DNA from: a virus | Length of the DNA stretch: 64,000 nucleotides | Virus record (IMG/VR): IMGVR_UViG_3300025162_000041 | Location: 1 to 64,000 of that record | Reading direction: 5' to 3' (one strand) | Shown here: one piece after another, positions 6,779 to 13,766 of the stretch | Numbering within the stretch: position 1 is the stretch's first letter | Layout of the letters: each line of letters begins with the position of its first letter | Made by a program: the position numbers and the translations under genes | The notes under the pieces: generated by a model | Database searches by the model: none | Told to the model about the DNA's origin: nothing | What the model saw: only the letters and a program-made list of their open reading frames with translations

Positions 6779-9202
6779 ATGTTCGTAAAAGTTAAAAATG
6801 AAAATTACGGCTACGCAGTGACCACGTATGGCAATTATGTTGCGGTCTCCAATCCTGATCTTCTTCGGTGGAATCGTCTTACCGCCAGTGTGGAGCATAC
6901 AGGGTCTGTAGATGTTTTTCTGTATAATAAATCTAAGGATGAACATGATTACGTAGGCACTATCTATCAGCTTTGGAGACCGTTCGATGTAATGTTGAAT
7001 ACAGAAGCCAATAATTCTCCATCTGCATCAACTCCTATTTCTGCTGAAAGTTCTTCACTCGTCTTCTATTCCGAATATAATATTTGCATAGATAAAGACC
7101 TTTACACATCTTCTCTCGAAAATGGATTTGGGGTTTCCCTCGACATGTACGAGAAATTCCTGATAGTTGGGTCTCCCTACTTGACAGAGCTTTGTCTAAC
7201 TACAGGCAGTTTCATTACAGCATCATGGGCAATGGCCGAAATCTATGATTTGGCTCAAATTGAATGGACCGCGAATAGTGGAAGTGCTGCGGCATTTACT
7301 ATCGATGACCCGGATTTTAATTCACCATTGGTTGAAACTGCATCGTTCGGAACGGCTGTTTCTATCAATAAAGATTGGGCAGCAATTGGTTCCCCATATT
7401 ACAATGGATCAAGTGGAGCAGTTTACTTGTATAAGAATTACACGGTAGGAAATAACTACTCGTGGTCTTTGTTTCAGAAACTCGAACTTGCAAATGCTGT
7501 TCCTGATACTAAGTTCGGGTTCAGTTTGAAATTGAACAAGTATGATGGCCCACATAGCTATAGTCTTGTTGTTGGAAGTGGAAATCCTTCAAATACGTCA
7601 GCATATTTGTTTGAATATAGCAACAATGCATGGTCCCAATCATATGTCTTCGCTCCAGATTATAGTGTCTATCCAATGACGTTTAACCCTGAGTATTATC
7701 CACAGCCGAGTAATCTCACAATGAGTAATTACAATGGATTTGGGTATTCGGTAGGAATCTATGGAGATTCGGTTATTGTCGGAGAACCATATGATCGACG
7801 GTTTTACGAATATAGTGGCTCATCTTTTTATGAGCAGGGTTCTGCTTATATCTTTGAACGTTGCCCAGGAACGTCGGGATGGATGCAAGTTTTGAAAACA
7901 TATGGAACCCCAACTACTCTTTACAATAATCGAATGGGATGGTCGGTTGATATGTTTGATGGAAAGGCTGTTGTAGGAATTCCGAAGATAGATGTTGTCG
8001 GAATGACTTCTTGCTATATCGCTGGAACATTGAATCAGTTACATTATTGTGGTGCTGATTTGCAAGCGTTACTATCTGGGCAAGATATGCTTTTGCAGAA
8101 AAATACTGGTTCGGGTATATGGGAAATTATTAATGTCTATCAAAGAAAAAAGAAGTATCTGAGTCCGTATCGTGATTATGGATTTGATGTGGCTATTGCG
8201 GATGAATCGATGGTGGTGGGTGCTCCGATGTATTTGTATGATGGCAACCGTAATATAAATATTGAAGTGACTCGTAGTGCAGATACGGATTTGGACGACC
8301 TTGCAGGAAAAGCATATATTTACAATTTCCACAATTTCCGTAATCAGTTTCATGTCGGAAATGTTTTCTATCGCAATGGAAAAATTATCATTATGACTTC
8401 GGGGTCTGTGTTCGATGGATTATTCTATTCTCCAGTCAATACTTACACTTACGAATACGACTTGACATTTAAGAGTCAGCATACTATTTTTGAGAAGCAA
8501 ATCATTTGCACAGTTGACCCAGGGGAATTCAATGTCAGCACAAATCCAACAGCGGTGGTTCAAACGCCTTCGATTTTGGATGTAAATGATAACGGAATCT
8601 TTGACTATCAAGATGTTGATGTAATTCTGAGTTATATGCAATACAAGAATACGTCTATTCTTGGCTTTCCAATCTCAACTGATTGGAGTTCATCTCTCGT
8701 CAAGACGGATGATGAGATAAGTCTACTTAATTATTATAAAGCAAATACAAATACGGTTACAACCCCTCAATTGATTAGCGAAAGTATAATTAGGTGGGAA
8801 ATGACTGATAAGAAAATGCAGACAACTCTTGACCTCAATGAGGATTTTCGCATTGATTATCGGGATATGAATATTATGTGGAAGTATTTTACTCACAGAT
8901 TGACTCAAGAAAACTATGCCACTTTTATCACTCCTTCATGTCATCGTCGCCTTTTTAGTGATGTCATGGACTATCTTGATGGATTAAGCCAGAAGTTCGC
9001 TAAACCCGCTATTAAGAGCGATTTCTTGGACTATGAGCGATTGACAGTGTTTGATAAGACAGGGAGTTATTTAATGCCTTATTGCACTACAATTGGATTA
9101 TATGACAATAACTTGCAAATGGTAGCCGTTGCTAAACTCGGCACGCCAATTAAAGTGACTCCAGAATTACCAATTAATTTTATAATTCGTATAGATTTCT
9201 AA
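6779..9202 (+). CDS. FG-GAP beta-propeller tail adhesin with dockerin-like calcium repeats
   Basis: 807 residues. Residues ~1-530 contain about seven blades of the FG-GAP/integrin-alpha type, recognisable by GFG-S or FGTAV starts followed by VVG-P or AIGSP and then a GAVYLY or GSAYIF strand. Residues ~605-625 (DVNDNGIFDYQDVDVI) and ~680-705 (LDLNEDFRIDYRDMNI) are two DxNxDxxxDxxD calcium loops spaced as in type I dockerins. The C-terminal ~60 residues match those of the protein at 1731-2891. By inference it is a distal receptor-binding or accessory tail protein. The start is ATG after a weak AGGGTA. Confidence 0.65.
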   Translation: MFVKVKNENYGYAVTTYGNYVAVSNPDLLRWNRLTASVEHTGSVDVFLYNKSKDEHDYVGTIYQLWRPFDVMLNTEANNSPSASTPISAESSSLVFYSEYNICIDKDLYTSSLENGFGVSLDMYEKFLIVGSPYLTELCLTTGSFITASWAMAEIYDLAQIEWTANSGSAAAFTIDDPDFNSPLVETASFGTAVSINKDWAAIGSPYYNGSSGAVYLYKNYTVGNNYSWSLFQKLELANAVPDTKFGFSLKLNKYDGPHSYSLVVGSGNPSNTSAYLFEYSNNAWSQSYVFAPDYSVYPMTFNPEYYPQPSNLTMSNYNGFGYSVGIYGDSVIVGEPYDRRFYEYSGSSFYEQGSAYIFERCPGTSGWMQVLKTYGTPTTLYNNRMGWSVDMFDGKAVVGIPKIDVVGMTSCYIAGTLNQLHYCGADLQALLSGQDMLLQKNTGSGIWEIINVYQRKKKYLSPYRDYGFDVAIADESMVVGAPMYLYDGNRNINIEVTRSADTDLDDLAGKAYIYNFHNFRNQFHVGNVFYRNGKIIIMTSGSVFDGLFYSPVNTYTYEYDLTFKSQHTIFEKQIICTVDPGEFNVSTNPTAVVQTPSILDVNDNGIFDYQDVDVILSYMQYKNTSILGFPISTDWSSSLVKTDDEISLLNYYKANTNTVTTPQLISESIIRWEMTDKKMQTTLDLNEDFRIDYRDMNIMWKYFTHRLTQENYATFITPSCHRRLFSDVMDYLDGLSQKFAKPAIKSDFLDYERLTVFDKTGSYLMPYCTTIGLYDNNLQMVAVAKLGTPIKVTPELPINFIIRIDF

Positions 9203-9239
9203 TCTGTAACTTTTTCGACCGAATTGTTAAATAGCGATA

Positions 9240-9247
9240 TATTTATA
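9240..9247 (+). promoter_or_regulatory. Candidate phage (late) promoter motif TATTTATA
   Basis: GATATATTTATATC lies 33 bases upstream of the small gene at 9281, in the short gap after the FG-GAP gene. Confidence 0.4.
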
Positions 9248-9280
9248 TCTAGACGAGAACAAATTTAACCATACAATTCT

Positions 9281-9592
9281 ATGCCAATGCCAACGCCAAG
9301 ACCTTCGCTCCTTACAACACTTGATCAACGCTATGCAGTACAACATGCAGGATCAGCGTTCGAAGTTAAAGATATACTTGAAGCTCCAGGTGTACAACCC
9401 CAAGCAGGAACAACTATTGACGCTTTTAGTATGAACGGGGAGGCTTTCCAAATTCCCAATGGATTCCAAGTAAAAATGCTTCAGCAGGAATCGCAACTCA
9501 TAGCGGTTGTGTCTAATAATACCGTGGGACTCTCCCGCTATGTAGAAAACTTGGACCGCACAAGGTATCATCCGACGCTTCCATTGCCCTAA
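9281..9592 (+). CDS. Small protein of unknown function at the end of the tail operon
   Basis: 103 residues, proline-rich at both ends, without Cys, membrane helices or a recognised motif. A TATTTATA motif lies upstream and a terminator-like hairpin (9633-9656) downstream, so it can be a one-gene unit. Its size and place at the end of the tail block would suit a small virion or assembly protein, but this is inference. Confidence 0.5.
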   Translation: MPMPTPRPSLLTTLDQRYAVQHAGSAFEVKDILEAPGVQPQAGTTIDAFSMNGEAFQIPNGFQVKMLQQESQLIAVVSNNTVGLSRYVENLDRTRYHPTLPLP

Positions 9593-9632
9593 AGGAATAG
9601 GAAGTTTCTTCCTCTGAACGTTATAAAAACGA

Positions 9633-9660
9633 ACCCCGCTCTTTTGCGGGGTTTATATTT
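9633..9660 (+). terminator. Rho-independent terminator
   Basis: ACCCCGC (9633-9639) pairs with GCGGGGT (9646-9652) around TCTTTT, followed by TTATATTT. It closes the tail gene block before the tnpB remnant. The U tract is imperfect. Confidence 0.65.
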
Positions 9661-9670
9661 CGTGTCGCCT

Positions 9671-9860
9671 GAAAACCCCTATCCCTTTAGGGAACGAGAA
9701 CGATAATGGAGTTGAAAGACCGAGTTTTCACTTGTTCTTGTGGTCTATCTTTAGACCGAGACATAAACGCTGCGAGAAACATTTTGAGATTGGGAAGACA
9801 ATCTCTTGCTTGTAATAAAGCATAGAAGCCCCGACCCTTTAGGGTCGTGGGAGTTTTCAC
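9671..9860 (+). mobile_element. Deleted tnpB element keeping only both ends and the tnpB 3' end
   Basis: A left hairpin-like segment (CCCCTATCCCTTTAGGG at 9676-9692), then the last ~40 codons of a tnpB, then a right-end hairpin CCCCGACCCTTTAGGGTCG(T)GGG (about 9829-9851) and AGTTTTCAC. The retained part corresponds to the segment that normally encodes the omega-RNA. The flank after the right end starts ATTGTACGTATGATAT. Confidence 0.7.
9706..9825 (+). pseudogene. tnpB: C-terminal remnant of tnpB
   Basis: The reading frame from 9706 to the TAG at 9823-9825 encodes the last part of a TnpB: the second half of the zinc ribbon (FTCSCGLSL) followed by RuvC-III (DRDINAARNILRLGRQS). This is nearly the same as the end of the complete TnpB at 19137-20282 (DIGRDLNAARNILRVGMDS). 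All other RuvC motifs and the N-terminus are missing, so no nuclease can be made. The remnant ends in a right-end hairpin, as the intact copy does. Confidence 0.8.
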
Positions 9861-9876
9861 ATTGTACGTATGATAT

Positions 9877-10287
9877 ATGGAAACACTTGATCTAGGTCAT
9901 TGGAAATTAGGAGATGGATTATCACAGGGAATTCCCGAAAACAGTATTGGGTTTGTTTATTTGATAATTGATCCCGACAATAAAAAATATGTCGGGAAGA
10001 AATTATTGATCAACAAAACTTGCAAAAAACCTCTTAAGGGACGAACTAATAAACGGCGGGGTATTAAAGAAAGCAATTGGAAAAATTATATTTCAAGTAG
10101 TCCAAAAATTCAGGAGAATATAGAAAAAAATGGAATAGAAAATTATCAATTCATTATATTGAAGTGGGCACCTAATAAAATGATGCTCGCTTATTATGAG
10201 ACTAAAGAGATAATTGAAAGAAATGCAATTTTCGACTTGACATATTGGAATGAAGTTTGTAACATAAGAATTCGTAACAGGAAATAG
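9877..10287 (+). CDS. GIY-YIG-type homing endonuclease
   Basis: 136 residues. FVYLIIDPDNKKYVGKKLL (residues ~28-46) fits the GIY...YIG core. GRTNKRRGIKESNWKNYISSS and a later YYETKEIIE supply the Arg- and Glu-containing motifs expected in this nuclease family. It resembles the compact Seg-like/phage GIY-YIG proteins that lack a large DNA-binding domain. It follows the tnpB remnant by ~20 bases and lies before unrelated small genes, as expected for a free-standing homing gene. No clear Shine-Dalgarno. The target is unknown. Confidence 0.65.
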   Translation: METLDLGHWKLGDGLSQGIPENSIGFVYLIIDPDNKKYVGKKLLINKTCKKPLKGRTNKRRGIKESNWKNYISSSPKIQENIEKNGIENYQFIILKWAPNKMMLAYYETKEIIERNAIFDLTYWNEVCNIRIRNRK

Positions 10288-10308
10288 TTTATGTGGATAT
10301 CTCCATGA

Positions 10309-10316
10309 TATTTATT
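10309..10316 (+). promoter_or_regulatory. Candidate promoter motif TATTTATT, start codon five bases away
   Basis: GATATTTATTGATATATGA: only five bases separate the motif from the ATG at 10322. If the motif is a -10-type element, the transcript would begin at or next to the start codon. Confidence 0.35.
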
Positions 10317-10321
10317 GATAT

Positions 10322-10531
10322 ATGAAAGCGATACAAATAACATGTGATCGATGTGGAAAATCTGTTAATGGATTTATAAGTGTTACTCCTAAAGATGGTG
10401 TGATTGTTACGAATGGATACTACATTGTGGCCGAAGGAAATTGGAAAGAATTTCAGCAAGATGACGAAGAATACGTTTGTGATGACTGTATGCATTCGGA
10501 CCCGCAATATAAAAAATTATATCAGGCGTGA
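10322..10531 (+). CDS. Small zinc-binding protein
   Basis: 69 residues with CDRCG near the N-terminus (ITCDRCGKSVNGF) and CDDCMH near the C-terminus, a four-Cys arrangement likely to hold one zinc. The middle is short and acidic. No Shine-Dalgarno precedes the ATG, but a TATTTATT motif sits five bases upstream, so the mRNA may be leaderless. The stop codon overlaps the GTG of the next gene. Function unknown; small zinc proteins are common in phage accessory regions. Confidence 0.5.
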   Translation: MKAIQITCDRCGKSVNGFISVTPKDGVIVTNGYYIVAEGNWKEFQQDDEEYVCDDCMHSDPQYKKLYQA

Positions 10532-10830
10532 AAGCAGGATATCTCTACATAGTTACGAATGAAGCGTTTCCGTCATGGTGTAAGATTGGAATTACTGCTA
10601 ACCTCAAAGAACGCTTGCACATATACCAAACATGTGATCCCCATCGGGGTTATAAACTTGTATATTCGCTTTGCCATCCCCTTTATAAAGAAGCAGAAAA
10701 GAAAATTAAAGAAGCAATTAAACCATTCGCCAAAAATATAAAAAATGAATGGTGTGAAATGGATTTATCCATGTGTCGAAGTCGCTTACAAGAGTCTCTT
10801 GAATCTTATGAAAATGGCGAATGGACTTAA
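10528..10830 (+). CDS. GIY-YIG nuclease-like protein (T5orf172/MUG113 type)
   Basis: 100 residues. GYLYIVTNEAFPSWCKIGITANLKERLHIYQT (GYLYI...CKIG...R) is the compact GIY-YIG core of the T5orf172/MUG113 group, followed by Y-H-x(n)-E-x-x-I (PLYKEAEKKIKEAI) and EWCEM. The catalytic Arg (LKERL) and Glu (EAEKKI) positions are filled. It starts with GTG, overlapping the preceding gene by four bases. Probably a small homing or recombination nuclease; members may also be domesticated. Confidence 0.6.
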   Translation: MKAGYLYIVTNEAFPSWCKIGITANLKERLHIYQTCDPHRGYKLVYSLCHPLYKEAEKKIKEAIKPFAKNIKNEWCEMDLSMCRSRLQESLESYENGEWT

Positions 10831-10871
10831 AATAAGTTGAATTTCATCGGGGGGATAGGTAAAATGCAGGC

Positions 10872-11816
10872 ATGATGGTCCAATATGAACTGGTGGCAAT
10901 TTTTAATGAATTGCTTGGGCAGCAAGCCCGCCTCCGAAAATCGGGGGTTCAAGCAACATATCATTGCCCTTTTTGCGTAGATAAGAACCTTACAACCAAC
11001 AAGTTGGAAATTGCTGTTGGTGGTGCCCGAATTGGCTCATATCATTGTTGGCGGTGTGACTCGAAGGGGACTACGTTTGGGAGTTTACTTTATAAACTCC
11101 AAGCACCACAGAGTTATCGAGATTCCATTTTTAAACTTACTGGTGACATTAGGATGGCTCGTTATGCCAAGTCTTACCCGACCTTTTTAAGTCTTCCATC
11201 GGAATTTCACCCCTTGTCCAAATCACAAAAAAAACCAGAATATAAGAATGCTTTGGCATATTTAAAACGGCGTGGTATTATGCATGAGGATATACTCAGA
11301 TACAATATTGGATATTGTGAGTCAGGAGAATATGAGCAGCATATAATTGTTCCGTCATATGATGCCAAAGGCATACTTAATTTCTTCATTGGTCGACGCT
11401 ACTACGAAGATGGATACGTTCCACACAAAAAGCCCAATGTTCCGATGAGTGATATTATTGGATTTGAGAGTTTCATAAACTGGAAAGAACCCTTAAATTT
11501 ATGCGAAGGTATTTTTGATGCGATAAGTATAAGGAATAACGCCGTTCCATTGTTCGGAAAATATTTGTCGTCAAAACTATGCGAAACTATGATTATTAAT
11601 CGAACATCTCGGGTTAATATGATTTTGGATAATGATGCTAAAGATGATGCAATCAAAAATTGTCGGCGAATAATGAAACTAGGAATTGACGTTTATCTCG
11701 TAGAATTGGATGGGAAAGATTCATCTGATATAGGATTTGAAAGAACTCATGAATGTATTCGATGTGCTCAACGATTTGATTGGAGTGACCTGTTGAAATA
11801 CGAACTCGGAATATGA
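10872..11816 (+). CDS. DNA primase (zinc finger plus TOPRIM)
   Basis: 314 residues. An N-terminal CHC2-like zinc finger is formed by CPFC (~residues 33-36) and CWRC (~57-60). A central segment leads into TOPRIM motifs: NLCEGIFDAI (catalytic Glu) and NMILDNDAKDD (DxD). This combination is typical of phage and DnaG-type primases, which make RNA primers on the lagging strand. The length suits a T4 gp61-size enzyme without a fused helicase. Its stop overlaps the start of the next gene (ATGA). Confidence 0.8.
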   Translation: MMVQYELVAIFNELLGQQARLRKSGVQATYHCPFCVDKNLTTNKLEIAVGGARIGSYHCWRCDSKGTTFGSLLYKLQAPQSYRDSIFKLTGDIRMARYAKSYPTFLSLPSEFHPLSKSQKKPEYKNALAYLKRRGIMHEDILRYNIGYCESGEYEQHIIVPSYDAKGILNFFIGRRYYEDGYVPHKKPNVPMSDIIGFESFINWKEPLNLCEGIFDAISIRNNAVPLFGKYLSSKLCETMIINRTSRVNMILDNDAKDDAIKNCRRIMKLGIDVYLVELDGKDSSDIGFERTHECIRCAQRFDWSDLLKYELGI

Positions 11817-12127
11817 CTATTATACTTTGGATTTTAATAGCAATGGTGTTTTATGCTATTGGAGAATACAATAGTAAAGAATATGCCAATACGTTGCAAT
11901 GGCGTTATGGCGCAGTTGCAATGTTTGGTTACATGGTAAATGCTGTATGCTTTCTTCCTGCTATTTCCAAAATGAATTCCCTTACTGTATTGGGCACGAT
12001 ATGGAATTTAGGATATGTATTTGTTACTCTTTTTCTGGGACTTGTCATTTTTAAAGAACCAATATCAACAATGCAAATTGTAGGACTTTGTTTTGGCGTT
12101 GTCTCGATAATTTTACTTAGTATATGA
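11813..12127 (+). CDS. Small multidrug resistance (SMR/EmrE-like) membrane protein
   Basis: 104 residues with four hydrophobic segments (~2-18, 32-52, 58-76, 84-103), the size and topology of the SMR family (EmrE ~110 residues). The end, LGLVIFKEPISTMQIVGLCFGVVSIILLS, has the conserved Gly/Glu-Pro pattern of SMR and EamA helices. The usual N-terminal membrane Glu may correspond to the Glu of GEYN (~residue 18), with a different context. Overlaps by four bases on both sides place it in one operon with primase and gp47. A cargo function rather than a replication role is likely. Confidence 0.6.
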   Translation: MTIILWILIAMVFYAIGEYNSKEYANTLQWRYGAVAMFGYMVNAVCFLPAISKMNSLTVLGTIWNLGYVFVTLFLGLVIFKEPISTMQIVGLCFGVVSIILLSI

Positions 12128-12846
12128 TAAACACACTGAAAACAGACATCCCGAAATTTAGCCACGGTTTACAATTCGCCGACTGCCATATTCGTCTTAA
12201 TAAGCGGCACGATGAGTATAAAGAAGTATTTAATAATCTCTACGAAGAAATAAAAAAAACTCCAGAAACAACAGTCGTAGTATGTTGCGGAGATGTAATA
12301 CACTCAAAAATTGATTTATCTCCGGAATGTGTGCAGATGGCAGCAGATTTGTTTACAAATATAGCCAATATTAGACCGATGATTCTTATTGCAGGCAACC
12401 ACGATCAGCTTATTGCCAACAAAAGTAGGATGGATTCATTGTCGCCAATAGTGGATGCCTTGAATCATCCTAATCTATTTTATCTTAAAAAATCTGGTTT
12501 ATATGGATTCGGGAATATTCTGTTTAATAATATGTCGGTGGCAGATTCTCCTGAACAATATATCCTTGGCAAAGATATTCCCGCCATATATCGTAATCAA
12601 TATGAACACATTATTGCTCTATTTCATGGAGCCATAGATAATGCTGCATTAGATAATGGTTATGCTATTAAAAATCCTGTTATAATGCCGCCGTTGTTTA
12701 ATGGACACCATCTTGTTCTCGCTGGCGATATACATTTGGCTCAGAATATGAGTGTTGATAATGATGAGGTTATTATTCCCGAGTCCGATCTCGGAAAATA
12801 TAGCATGGATTTATGGGAAATTGTTGAAGAAATAGAAGAAAAATGA
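12124..12846 (+). CDS. gp47/SbcD-like nuclease subunit, N-terminal part of a split gene
   Basis: 240 residues carrying the calcineurin-type phosphoesterase motifs of Mre11/SbcD/T4 gp47: FADCHIRL (D-x-H), VVCCGDVIHSK (GD), ILIAGNHDQ (GNHD), LFHGA and LAGDIHLAQ (GDIH). It stops shortly after GDIH, where gp47 proteins normally continue with the capping region. That missing continuation (IRYCGSLIGQNHGE...IPNDYGYFTV) is found at the start of the protein at 13729. The last ~30 residues appear unrelated to the family. A homing nuclease gene lies between the two parts. Confidence 0.8.
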   Translation: MINTLKTDIPKFSHGLQFADCHIRLNKRHDEYKEVFNNLYEEIKKTPETTVVVCCGDVIHSKIDLSPECVQMAADLFTNIANIRPMILIAGNHDQLIANKSRMDSLSPIVDALNHPNLFYLKKSGLYGFGNILFNNMSVADSPEQYILGKDIPAIYRNQYEHIIALFHGAIDNAALDNGYAIKNPVIMPPLFNGHHLVLAGDIHLAQNMSVDNDEVIIPESDLGKYSMDLWEIVEEIEEK

Positions 12847-12896
12847 TGGTTTTGATGGATTAGATACTATTTATTGTTATAGCAAAATCATGGATT

Positions 12897-13766
12897 ATGA
12901 GAAGACTTAAAGACAAGAGCGGAAGGTTCATAGAAAATGCGACATGGATTGAACGAGAATGCATTGTGTGCCATAAACCATTCACTATTAAAGAGTCGGC
13001 ATTAAAATATAGACGGGGGAAATATTGCTCCCGTAAATGCTGTGACGAACATAAAAAGAAAATTTGTATTGGCAAAGGCAACGGATATTTTGGAAAAATA
13101 CTATCAGAAAAAGGACGGCGAATGCGGTCTGACATAACCGCAAAATCGTGGAAAATTCCCAATATAAGAAAATCAAGATTGGATGGTATTGAAAGATTTG
13201 TGTTGGAGCACGGATACCATCCGGGCGCTGATGAAAAATCAAAGGAAAAGAGAAAGCATACATTCACCTTACGTTATGGAGTTCCACACAATTGGATGGT
13301 TAAGGAAGTCCGTAAAAAATGCAATGACACTTGTATCCTACGTTATGGGAAATCCATGTGGCAGTTGATGATGGAAGCACTAAAATTTCACCAAACCGAA
13401 ATAGAAATAATTACTAAACGAATACTGGATGACAATGGTATTACATATAAGCCACAATTTCAGTTATGGGATGGCGGGAATATTCGTATTTATGATTACT
13501 ATATCCCATCTTCTAATTTACTTATTGAATTAGATGGTGACTTTTGGCACGCAAATCCAATCAAATATCCAAAGGAAAAGTTGCTGGAAGTACAAAGAGC
13601 GAATATTCTCAATGATGAGTATAAAACAAACCTTGCCAAGACCAGTGGATATAAGATAGAAAGATTCTGGGAAACCCGAATAAAACTTCCCGATTATCCT
13701 CAACTTCTTCTCCATACAATAAAACAATATGAAAATGTTACGCCTACGAAAGAGAACGAGTCCTAA
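12897..13766 (+). CDS. Vsr-like (EDxHD-type) homing endonuclease splitting gp47
   Basis: 289 residues. N-terminal four-Cys zinc motif (CIVCH...CSRKCC), a middle HTFTLRYGVPHNW and CILRYGKSMW repeat region, and a C-terminal nuclease core with YDYYIPSSNLLIELDGDFWHANP (D...IELDG-FWH), then KTSGYKIERFWE. The pattern matches Vsr-fold homing enzymes such as I-Bth0305I. It sits exactly between the two halves of gp47 and overlaps the second half by 38 bases. No group I intron core was recognised around it. It presumably cuts the uninterrupted gp47 gene. Confidence 0.7.
   Translation: MRRLKDKSGRFIENATWIERECIVCHKPFTIKESALKYRRGKYCSRKCCDEHKKKICIGKGNGYFGKILSEKGRRMRSDITAKSWKIPNIRKSRLDGIERFVLEHGYHPGADEKSKEKRKHTFTLRYGVPHNWMVKEVRKKCNDTCILRYGKSMWQLMMEALKFHQTEIEIITKRILDDNGITYKPQFQLWDGGNIRIYDYYIPSSNLLIELDGDFWHANPIKYPKEKLLEVQRANILNDEYKTNLAKTSGYKIERFWETRIKLPDYPQLLLHTIKQYENVTPTKENES

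Noticed and set aside
9820-9880. tRNA-like fold near the tnpB remnant
   Set aside because: The stem is the right-end hairpin; no anticodon arm, T-loop or CCA-type arrangement is present.
12846-13766. Group I intron splitting gp47
   Set aside because: I looked for conserved P7-type core and terminal G features around the nuclease gene and recognised none; the second part also has its own start codon overlapping the homing gene. It remains testable by cDNA.
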